From contig JBMFVW010000022.1 of NCBI GenBank assembly GCA_049965795.1, positions 1 to 28,897 of the forward strand: a stretch of 28,897 bases of DNA, written 5' to 3'. The position numbers and the translations under genes were made by a program. The notes beneath the pieces were generated by a model. That model searched no databases and was not told where the DNA came from. It saw only the letters and a list, made by a program, of their open reading frames with translations. This DNA is from Acidulodesulfobacterium_A sp049965795 (lineage in GTDB: Bacteria; SZUA-79; Acidulodesulfobacterales; Acidulodesulfobacteraceae). How positions within the stretch are numbered: the first letter of the stretch is position 1; every line of letters starts with the position of its first letter. Below, in pieces: positions 22,824-28,897 of the stretch.

Positions 22824-25538
22824 ATGGAAAAAGACAGCATTAAAGCCGATCTTTTTTTGATAGATTCCAGTTCCTATTTTTACAGGGCGTTTTATGCCCT
22901 GCCCCCGCTTACAAATTCAAAGGGCAAACCTACAGGCGCCGCTTTGGGATATACAAGGATGCTCATAAAACTAATAAAGCAGGCGGACATAAAATACGGC
23001 GCATGCCTGTTCGATTCCAAAGAAAGTTTCAGGAAGCAGTCTTACGAGGAATATAAAGCCAACAGAAAAGGAATGCCCGACGATTTAGTCTTGCAGGTCG
23101 ATTACTTAACCGATATCTCTTATTTTCTCGGGTTTGAAACTTTTAAACTTAACGGTTACGAGGCAGACGACTTAATAGCCCGAACGGTAAAAAGCTTTGA
23201 AGACAGCGATGTATCTATCTGCATAGTGAGCAGCGATAAAGACCTTAAACAGCTTCTCTCCGACAAAGTTTTTATGTACGATGCCCTGAAAAATAAAATT
23301 ATTACAAAAACTATTTTTGAACAGGAAAACGGGATTAAACCCGAAGAGTATAAATTTGTTTTGGCTCTTATGGGCGATACATCTGATAATATACCTGGTA
23401 TTAAAGGAATAGGCGAAAAAACTGCGTTTGCCCTTATTAAAGAATATAAAAATTTAGACGGCATTTATAATAATATCGATAATATTAACAAGCCCAAACT
23501 TAAAGAGCTTTTATTAATATACAAAGAAGACGCCTATAAAAGTTTGGAACTTGCTTCATTTTACGAAGATATCAGCTTAAATGATGCATATTTTATTCCA
23601 AGTTCCGAAAAATCCGAAGATAATTATAATAATAAATCATTTAACGCACTTGAAGATTTTGTTTTAAAAGAAAAAAGCAGAGAAGGTCTTTATAAAATTT
23701 TTAAAGAGCTTGAATTTAATTCGCTTATAAAAGATTTAGGAATCGAAGATAATATCGAAACCGTTCCGGTATCTTCCGCAAATTTCGTCCCTTCAGCCGA
23801 TTCAGATAATTCAGGCTGCAATATATCCGAAGACGTAAAATTTCTTTCTATCTATGTTGATTTTACGGAAAAAAAGAAAGAATTATTTGACGATGAATCA
23901 AATCCCGTATATATTTATTCAAATGAAACTGATTCTGCGTCATACGGGCTGAAAGATATTTTAGACGACAAACGTTTAATGGATTTATTGAAGGATAATT
24001 CTGTTTTAAAAATAGGATGCGGGCTTAACGCCGTGAAACTGTTTTTAGAAATTAACGGAATTGAAATTAACGGACTTTATTTTGACATAAAAATTGCTTC
24101 CTATCTTTTGAATCCTATAAAACACAAACATACTTTAAAAGACATAGAGACGGAATTTAATGACAGGCTCTCAGACATAAAATCAAAAGAAGAAAATTTA
24201 AACAATTACGCATTTACGGTTTATTCGCTATATAAGATATTAAGATCGGAAATAGAAAAAGACGGCAGTTTAAAGCATCTGTTCTATGAAGTAGATATGC
24301 CGCTTTCCGAGATTATTTTTGAAATGGAAAAAATTGGATTTAAAGTCGATAAAGATATGCTTATGTCTTTATCGGCGTCATTGGATTCTGATTCAAAAAA
24401 ACTTACGGGTATAATACATAAAATTGCTGGAAGAGAATTTAATATTAATTCGCCGAAACAGCTCAGCGCAGTTATGTTCGATGAGATGAAATTTAAACGG
24501 GTCAAAAAAAACAGCACCGATATCGAAGTTCTTCAGTCATTAAAAGCGGAATTCGAAATACTTCTCGGAAACAACAATGAAGACAAAACCTTAAGAGATT
24601 ATCTTTTATTTTTGGACTGTTTAATATCTTACAGAAATAAGGTTAAGCTTAAAACGTCTTTCGTTGACGTGCTTTTAAGGGAGACCGATAAAGACGGCAG
24701 GGTTCACACGTCTTTTTCCCAGATAACCACCTCGACGGGAAGGCTTGCAAGCCAGAGCCCCAACCTCCAGAATATTCCGGTTTCGGGCGAGGAAGGCCTT
24801 AAAATCAGGCGTTCTTTTATCGCGAAAGAGGGCTGTATTCTGCTTTCGGCGGACTATTCCCAGATAGATTTAAGGGTAATGGCATCGATTTCCGGAGATA
24901 AGGCGCTGATAGAAAGTTTTAAAAATAACGAAGATATTCACGCAAAAACTGCGGGAGAAATTTTCGGAGTCGCAGCGGTCTCCGTCGATAAAGATATGAG
25001 AAGAAAAGCGAAAGTAATTAATTTCGGAATAATTTACGGCATGAGCCCTTTCGGTTTGTCCAAAGAACTCGGTATTTCATCGGAAGAAGCAAGGCGTTAT
25101 ATAGATTTATATTTTAAAAACCATCCCGCTATTAAAGAATATATGGAAAAAACGGTCAAAGAGGCAAAATCTAACGGATTCGTCAGGACAGCTTTCGGAA
25201 GAAAATGCTATATAGAAAACATAAATTCCGGAATAAGAAATTTATCGTCGTTTTCCGAAAGGGCTGCTATTAACGCCCCCATTCAGGGAACCGCCGCAGA
25301 TATAATTAAAATAGCTATGGTAAATATTTATAAATACGTTCAAAATGACGAAATTCTAAGAAACTCTGCCAAAATGCTTCTTCAGGTTCACGATGAACTG
25401 ATATTTGAAGTAGAAGAATCTATGGCAAAAAATTTTTCAGCTATTATTACTCCCTTAATGACCGACCAGAAACTTCTTTCAGGCGTTCCTCTGGAAGTCA
25501 ATATAGGCATCGCAAAAAACTGGGCAGAAGCACATTAA
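22824..25538 (+). CDS. polA: DNA polymerase I
   Basis: This 904-aa replication and repair polymerase has three regions. The N-terminal 5'-nuclease (about 8-290) shows LIDSSSYFYRAFYALPP, GYEADDLIA, SSDKDLKQLL and GDTSDNIPGIKGIGEKTA. The middle region (about 335-480) has the fold outline of the 3'-5' exonuclease but lacks its acidic motifs. The C-terminal polymerase domain (about 490-904) has motif A with D677 (ADYSQIDLR), motif B (RRKAKVINFGIIYGMSPFGLS) and motif C (QVHDELIFEVEE, D857). In motif A the near-invariant Glu of YSQIE is Asp (D682). The gene follows the RDD gene by 10 nt without a ribosome binding site and ends the long operon-like run. Confidence 0.97.
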   Translation: MEKDSIKADLFLIDSSSYFYRAFYALPPLTNSKGKPTGAALGYTRMLIKLIKQADIKYGACLFDSKESFRKQSYEEYKANRKGMPDDLVLQVDYLTDISYFLGFETFKLNGYEADDLIARTVKSFEDSDVSICIVSSDKDLKQLLSDKVFMYDALKNKIITKTIFEQENGIKPEEYKFVLALMGDTSDNIPGIKGIGEKTAFALIKEYKNLDGIYNNIDNINKPKLKELLLIYKEDAYKSLELASFYEDISLNDAYFIPSSEKSEDNYNNKSFNALEDFVLKEKSREGLYKIFKELEFNSLIKDLGIEDNIETVPVSSANFVPSADSDNSGCNISEDVKFLSIYVDFTEKKKELFDDESNPVYIYSNETDSASYGLKDILDDKRLMDLLKDNSVLKIGCGLNAVKLFLEINGIEINGLYFDIKIASYLLNPIKHKHTLKDIETEFNDRLSDIKSKEENLNNYAFTVYSLYKILRSEIEKDGSLKHLFYEVDMPLSEIIFEMEKIGFKVDKDMLMSLSASLDSDSKKLTGIIHKIAGREFNINSPKQLSAVMFDEMKFKRVKKNSTDIEVLQSLKAEFEILLGNNNEDKTLRDYLLFLDCLISYRNKVKLKTSFVDVLLRETDKDGRVHTSFSQITTSTGRLASQSPNLQNIPVSGEEGLKIRRSFIAKEGCILLSADYSQIDLRVMASISGDKALIESFKNNEDIHAKTAGEIFGVAAVSVDKDMRRKAKVINFGIIYGMSPFGLSKELGISSEEARRYIDLYFKNHPAIKEYMEKTVKEAKSNGFVRTAFGRKCYIENINSGIRNLSSFSERAAINAPIQGTAADIIKIAMVNIYKYVQNDEILRNSAKMLLQVHDELIFEVEESMAKNFSAIITPLMTDQKLLSGVPLEVNIGIAKNWAEAH

Positions 25539-25571
25539 ATAGATAACGCTCATTTTTCTTTCATTTTTTTC

Positions 25572-25599
25572 TTGACAAATTTTTTACATGTGATATAAA
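25572..25599 (+). promoter_or_regulatory. Candidate promoter P1 of cydAB
   Basis: TTGACA (25572-25577) is a consensus -35; TATAAA (25594-25599) follows after 16 nt. It lies 137-164 nt before cydA in the 197-nt gap after polA. Transcription would start about 25606, right at the edge of the Rrf2-like motif and the long inverted repeat, so a repressor could act there. Confidence 0.6.
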
Positions 25600-25605
25600 T
25601 ATGAT

Positions 25606-25647
25606 AAATAAGATTAAAATTGTCTTAATTATTTTTGACAATTTTAA
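25606..25647. promoter_or_regulatory. cydAB operator candidate: inverted repeat plus Rrf2-like motif
   Basis: An exact 11-bp inverted repeat has arms TTAAAATTGTC (25614-25624) and GACAATTTTAA (25637-25647) with a 12-nt spacer. The right arm covers the -35 of the P2 candidate. Overlapping it, 25606-25630 carries a TAAG...AAA.TT.TCTTAATT motif that recurs before the Rrf2 gene (28290-28314). The position between two promoter candidates is what one expects of an oxygen-, redox- or NO-responsive control site. Confidence 0.5.
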
Positions 25648-25662
25648 ATCATGATATACAAT
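25635..25662 (+). promoter_or_regulatory. Candidate promoter P2 of cydAB
   Basis: A second consensus TTGACA (25635-25640) is followed after 16 nt by TACAAT (25657-25662). It lies inside the inverted repeat region and 73 nt before the cydA ATG. Whether both promoters are used cannot be told from sequence. Confidence 0.45.
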
Positions 25663-25735
25663 TTAATTAAGCAAAATAAATTTGTGTTTTTGTTTTTATT
25701 TTAATTTAATCTTTTCTAACTTTAAGGGGTGTTTT

Positions 25736-27139
25736 ATGGACAGTACAGCTTTATTACTGGCGCGTATCCAGTTTGGAATGACGGCCTTTTTCCACTTTCT
25801 TTACCCGCCCTTGACCATCGGTTTGGGCCTGCTTTTAATAATAACCGAAGGAACTTATGTTTTTACCAACGATCAAGAATATTTAAGAATTACCCGTTTT
25901 TTTGCAAAATTATTCGCTATTAACTTTGTCGTCGGCGTTGCAACCGGAATCGTTATGGAGTTTCAGTTCGGTACGAACTGGGCGCAGTATTCTTCGTTCG
26001 TAGGGGCTATATTCGGTTCGCCTCTTGCAATCGAAGGATTGTTTGCATTTTTTATGGAATCGATTTTCGTAGGCGTTATGCTTCTCGGATGGAACAGGCT
26101 TTCTGCTAAAGCCCACTGGGTATCGACGATACTTGTCGCATTTGGTTCTACTTTGTCTGGCGTATGGATTTTAGTGGCAAATTCCTGGATGCAGACGCCT
26201 GCCGGTTACAAAATTGGTTCTAACGGAATACCTAAAATGACTAACTTCTGGCATATGGTATTTAATCCTTATTTTCCGTCTGAATTTATTCACACTATCA
26301 TGGGCGCGTGGGAATATGCCGCTTTTTTTATGGCGGGCGTTGCCGCATGGTTTTTAATTAAAAATAATAAAGATATGGTAATGAGAAAAGCTTTAAAAGT
26401 AGCCGTTATAGTCGGTGTAATCGTTGCCTGCGGACAGATTTTAGTAGGCGATATAGGAGCGAGAGAAGTAGTAAAATACCAGCCTACTAAGCTGGCAATG
26501 ATGGAAGCGCTTTGGCATTCCCAGAAATATGCGCCTGAAACGCTTTTTGCGCTGCCTAACAATGCAACGGAATCTAACGGTCCGCAAATAGGAATACCGG
26601 ATATGTTAAGTATGCTTTCCTATATGAATCCTGCCGCAAAAGTTATGGGTTTGAATGCGGCTATAAAATATATTAATAAAAAAGATTCAAAATTAGATCA
26701 TACCAAACTAACTCTTGCAATGTTCCCTCCTGTATGGATAGTTTTCTGGTCTTTTCATATAATGATGTATTTCGGATTTTATTTTGCGTTAGTTATGCTT
26801 ATAGCCCTATATCTTTTACTTAAAGATAAACTTTTCGACAGTCCGAAGATGTTAAAATTATTGTGGTTTTCTACATTTTTGCCGCTGATTGCCATCGAAT
26901 TAGGATGGTTTACGACCGAAATAGGAAGACAGCCGTTTACGGTTTACGGTCTTTTAACTACGGTCGATTCGGTTTCTAAGAACGTAAGCGTTTTAGACGT
27001 AGGTTTATCCGTCGCAATGTTTGTTTTAATTTATATGACCTTAGTTTCTTTTGCCGTATATCTTTTTAAAAGAGAATTAAGGGAAAGATCTGAAGGAAAA
27101 GACGAACTTTCCGGCGAATCCGCAAAGGCGGCAAATTAA
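25736..27139 (+). CDS. cydA: Cytochrome bd quinol oxidase subunit I
   Basis: This 467-aa inner-membrane subunit carries the hemes of cytochrome bd, which reduces oxygen to water with quinol. H20 (FFHFLYPP) and H186 (FIHTIMGAWEY) match heme ligands at nearly the E. coli positions (19 and 186). M343 in FHIMMYFGF matches the heme b558 methionine (E. coli 393). GIVMEFQFGTNW, YQPTKLAMMEALW and GWFTTEIGRQPF are present. The protein is shorter than E. coli CydA because the quinol loop is short. At the position of E. coli R391 there is H341. The start is ATG 25736 behind AAGGGGTG; an in-frame TTG at 25682 would add 18 residues without a ribosome binding site and is rejected. Confidence 0.96.
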   Translation: MDSTALLLARIQFGMTAFFHFLYPPLTIGLGLLLIITEGTYVFTNDQEYLRITRFFAKLFAINFVVGVATGIVMEFQFGTNWAQYSSFVGAIFGSPLAIEGLFAFFMESIFVGVMLLGWNRLSAKAHWVSTILVAFGSTLSGVWILVANSWMQTPAGYKIGSNGIPKMTNFWHMVFNPYFPSEFIHTIMGAWEYAAFFMAGVAAWFLIKNNKDMVMRKALKVAVIVGVIVACGQILVGDIGAREVVKYQPTKLAMMEALWHSQKYAPETLFALPNNATESNGPQIGIPDMLSMLSYMNPAAKVMGLNAAIKYINKKDSKLDHTKLTLAMFPPVWIVFWSFHIMMYFGFYFALVMLIALYLLLKDKLFDSPKMLKLLWFSTFLPLIAIELGWFTTEIGRQPFTVYGLLTTVDSVSKNVSVLDVGLSVAMFVLIYMTLVSFAVYLFKRELRERSEGKDELSGESAKAAN

Positions 27140-27168
27140 AATAATTAGAATTAGGAGGTGTTATTATC

Positions 27169-28185
27169 ATGAACTTAAATATATTATGGTTTATTCTTGT
27201 TGCCGTCATTATTTTGGGATGGTCTGTTATGGACGGATTCGATTACGGCGTAGGCGGGCTTTTAAATTTTATAGCTAAAAACGATGAAGAAAAAAGATAT
27301 GTAATAAACGCTATAGGTCCCGTTTGGGACGGAAACCAGGTGTGGCTTATACTTGGCGGCGGTGCGGTTTTTGCGGCGTTTCCGTTAGTCTACGCATCTA
27401 TTTTCAGCGGGTTTTATCTTGCGATGATGCTGGTAGTCTGGTTGATAATATTTAGGGCGGTTTCTTTTGAATTTAGAAGCAAGGTAGAAAGTACCGGCTG
27501 GAGGAAGTTTTGGGATGCAGATATTACGATTACCGGTTTGGGCATCGCTCTCCTGCTCGGCGTGGCTATAGCAAATATATTAATGGGAGTTCCGCTTAAC
27601 AAAGAGCATATCGACTATCAGTCGCTTTTCAGCCTTTTAAATATTTTCGGTCTGGTAGGCGGTCTTATATCTCTTTCTATGTTTCTGATGCACGGTTCTA
27701 CTTATTTAATTATGAAAACGGAAGGCGAAGTTCAGCAAAGGGCAAGGGCTTTTGCAAAAGGATTTGCAATAGCTTTTATAATAGCTACTCTGCTGTTTTT
27801 AATAATTTCTCCTATATTTGCTCCAAGACTTTTAAGCAATAAACTTGGTATCATTGGAGACGCAGTTCCGTTTATAATGATTATCGGCGCATTAGGAGTT
27901 ATACTTACGGCAAAGTCCTCAAGCGACATAAAACCTTTTGGTTACTCGATACTTGCCATTATAGGCGCTGTTGCAAGTTTGGCTGTAGGCATATTTCCCG
28001 ATATAGTTCCATCTTCTATTAATACAAAATACAGCTTAAACATATATAATTCGGCATCAAACCATTTAACGCTTTTAGTCATGCTTATTGCGACAATTAT
28101 TGGTTTGCCGCTTGTATTAATATATGCAATTTATGCATATAAAAAGTTTGGCTTAAAGGTCAAAATGGACGACAGCAGTTATTGA
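27169..28185 (+). CDS. cydB: Cytochrome bd quinol oxidase subunit II
   Basis: This 338-aa membrane protein has about eight helices. It is the second subunit of the bd oxidase and forms a pseudo-symmetric heterodimer with CydA. Its N-terminus has the family signature WSVMDGFDYGVGGLLNF, followed by GPVWDGNQVWLILGGGAVFAAFP and FRAVSFEFRSK. The start has the strong site TAGGAGGTG 9 nt before the ATG, 29 nt after cydA. A strong terminator follows at 28221. No cydX-like single-helix gene is visible between cydB and the terminator, and no cydCD assembly transporter lies in the window. Confidence 0.96.
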   Translation: MNLNILWFILVAVIILGWSVMDGFDYGVGGLLNFIAKNDEEKRYVINAIGPVWDGNQVWLILGGGAVFAAFPLVYASIFSGFYLAMMLVVWLIIFRAVSFEFRSKVESTGWRKFWDADITITGLGIALLLGVAIANILMGVPLNKEHIDYQSLFSLLNIFGLVGGLISLSMFLMHGSTYLIMKTEGEVQQRARAFAKGFAIAFIIATLLFLIISPIFAPRLLSNKLGIIGDAVPFIMIIGALGVILTAKSSSDIKPFGYSILAIIGAVASLAVGIFPDIVPSSINTKYSLNIYNSASNHLTLLVMLIATIIGLPLVLIYAIYAYKKFGLKVKMDDSSY

Positions 28186-28220
28186 TTTTTATATTTTAAT
28201 TTTAACCTTTAACCAAAACC

Positions 28221-28268
28221 GCCCTATAACTAATTAACCCCCCTTAATTTTTTATAGGGCATTTTTTT
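28221..28268 (+). terminator. Strong terminator after cydB
   Basis: GCCCTATAA (28221-28229) pairs with TTATAGGGC (28252-28260). An inner AATTAA/TTAATT stem is closed by a loop of six C, and a T7 tract follows. This clearly ends the cydAB transcript and insulates the Rrf2 gene. Confidence 0.88.
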
Positions 28269-28289
28269 GCCGTTTAATATATAATAATT

Positions 28290-28314
28290 AATTAAGGCAA
28301 AATTTATCTTAATT
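28290..28314. promoter_or_regulatory. Inverted repeat before the Rrf2 gene, candidate autoregulatory site
   Basis: AATTAAG (28290-28296) and CTTAATT (28308-28314) are exact complements with an 11-nt spacer, the size and symmetry of known Rrf2-family boxes. It lies 12 nt before the Rrf2 start codon and resembles the site in the cydAB leader (25606-25630). The site could be an operator for the adjacent gene's own product. Confidence 0.5.
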
Positions 28315-28326
28315 TGAGGTGCTTTG

Positions 28327-28749
28327 ATGAATATTTCAAGAGCAAGCGATTACGCGATAAGAGGATTGGTATATATGGCGAAACAACCGGCAGGAACAGT
28401 TTGTTACGTAAAAGATATAGCAAAAAATACTAATTCTCCTGCTTCTTTTATGTCCAAAATATTTCAAACTTTGGCAAAAAACGGTATCGTAAACTCATTT
28501 ACGGGAACTAAGGGCGGTTTCACATTTAACGTTCAGCCGGAAAATATTACGATAAAAACGGTTATTGAAATTATCGACGGACCTATACTGCTAAACAGGT
28601 GCGCGGTAAATAAATCAGCATGCAATGAAATAGGAAATTGCGACGTTCATTATATGTGGGCAGATATAAGGAAAATCCTGATAAAAGCACTAAATTCTTA
28701 TTCTATTGCCGATTTTGCCAAAAGTAAAAAAATTAATAAAGAAGTTTAA
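28327..28749 (+). CDS. Rrf2-family Fe-S transcriptional regulator
   Basis: This 140-aa regulator has the Rrf2 N-terminal winged helix: ISRASDYAIRGLVYMA, then YVKDIAKNTNSPASFMSKIFQTLAKNGIV and a wing with TGTKGGF. Three cysteines at C92, C99 and C105 (RCAVNKSACNEIGNCDVH) sit where IscR and NsrR bind an Fe-S cluster; the spacing here is X6 and X5. A fourth cysteine, C26, precedes the recognition helix. Such proteins sense iron, Fe-S status, NO or redox state. I start at ATG 28327 with GAGGTG 5 nt upstream; a TTG three bases earlier is less likely. Its place after cydAB and the shared motif suggest control of the oxidase. Confidence 0.92.
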   Translation: MNISRASDYAIRGLVYMAKQPAGTVCYVKDIAKNTNSPASFMSKIFQTLAKNGIVNSFTGTKGGFTFNVQPENITIKTVIEIIDGPILLNRCAVNKSACNEIGNCDVHYMWADIRKILIKALNSYSIADFAKSKKINKEV

Positions 28750-28770
28750 ATTAAAAGAGAGGAGGAAGTC

Positions 28771-28881
28771 ATGAACAGAATCAATAGGACAAAAAAGGCG
28801 ATGCGTTTAAATAGGTGTTCTGGTTCTTTTTATAGATATAACAAAAAACTTTTGCAGGTTAAAAAATCCGCAGAAGAATAA
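28771..28881 (+). CDS. 36-aa basic mini-protein
   Basis: This short gene follows the Rrf2 stop by 21 nt. It encodes 36 residues (MNRINRTKKAMRLNRCSGS and onward), strongly basic with ten or more Lys/Arg, one Cys and no membrane segment. It is called as a gene mainly because AGAGGAGGAAG, a very strong ribosome binding site, lies at the right distance from the ATG and the frame ends cleanly in TAA. No family is recognised. It could be a small regulatory or nucleic-acid-binding peptide, or a leader for a gene beyond the window edge. Confidence 0.5.
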   Translation: MNRINRTKKAMRLNRCSGSFYRYNKKLLQVKKSAEE

Positions 28882-28897
28882 AAGGTAGGGTCTTAAA

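Noticed and set aside
25682..25735. N-terminal extension of CydA starting at a TTG
   Set aside because: The added residues are Phe/Cys-rich with no ribosome binding site; ATG 25736 has AAGGGGTG before it and gives the usual CydA N-terminus with the heme ligand at residue 20.
28186..28326. Possible cydX gene after cydB
   Set aside because: The gap holds a terminator and an inverted repeat but no short frame with a hydrophobic helix.
1..28897. tRNA, rRNA, CRISPR, transposase, integrase or phage genes
   Set aside because: No cloverleaf-like element, regular direct-repeat array or recognisable mobile-element protein was seen on either strand; the palindromic repeats are the only mobile-looking elements.

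Overview
The window is AT-rich and every gene from about 1.4 kb onward lies on the + strand. Only two small genes at the left end are on the - strand. The organism is a diderm: there is a TolC-type outer-membrane channel with its membrane-fusion partner, and a class A penicillin-binding protein. It makes heme by the siroheme-dependent (Ahb) route, which is known from sulfate reducers, related anaerobes and archaea, and it also carries a cytochrome bd oxidase. Together these suggest an anaerobic or microaerobic deltaproteobacterium-like lineage. That placement is inference from gene content, not from a phylogeny.

Layout. (1) 1-1.2 kb: a minimal nucleotidyltransferase and an unrecognised 142-aa gene, both on the - strand, with AT-rich gaps. 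(2) 1.2-6.3 kb: a strong promoter with two perfect palindromes, a small cysteine-rich protein, a terminator, an ArsR-family regulator with a CxC metalloid/metal motif, then a TolC / EmrA / EmrB tripartite efflux set. (3) 6.4-13.4 kb: housekeeping genes: PBP1A, MoaA, GyrA (TTG start) and GpsA. (4) 13.5-25.5 kb: a long colinear run with small gaps or overlaps: an OsmC-like protein, an AMMECR1-domain protein, precorrin-2 dehydrogenase/ferrochelatase, a HemX-like membrane protein, HemA, HemC, a CobA-HemD fusion, AhbC, AhbD, an RDD membrane protein and DNA polymerase I. (5) 25.5-28.9 kb: cydAB behind two overlapping promoter candidates, a strong terminator, an Rrf2 regulator with a three-cysteine cluster, and a 36-aa basic mini-protein.

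How it fits together. HemA and HemC, the CobA-HemD fusion and the precorrin-2 dehydrogenase would carry glutamyl-tRNA to siroheme, with HemB and HemL missing here. AhbC and AhbD would then finish heme b, with AhbA/B also missing here. Cytochrome bd (CydAB) is an obvious consumer of that heme. A shared sequence motif lies in the cydA leader and in front of the Rrf2 gene, which suggests that this regulator controls the oxidase and itself.

The least explained features are: three same-orientation palindromes with a common AATTGAATT core, each ending 27-32 nt before a start codon (gyrA, the OsmC gene, hemA); the palindromic promoter in front of the cysteine-rich gene; and the mini-gene at the right end. 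I saw no tRNA, rRNA, CRISPR array, transposase or phage gene. I did not find a clearly new multi-gene system.
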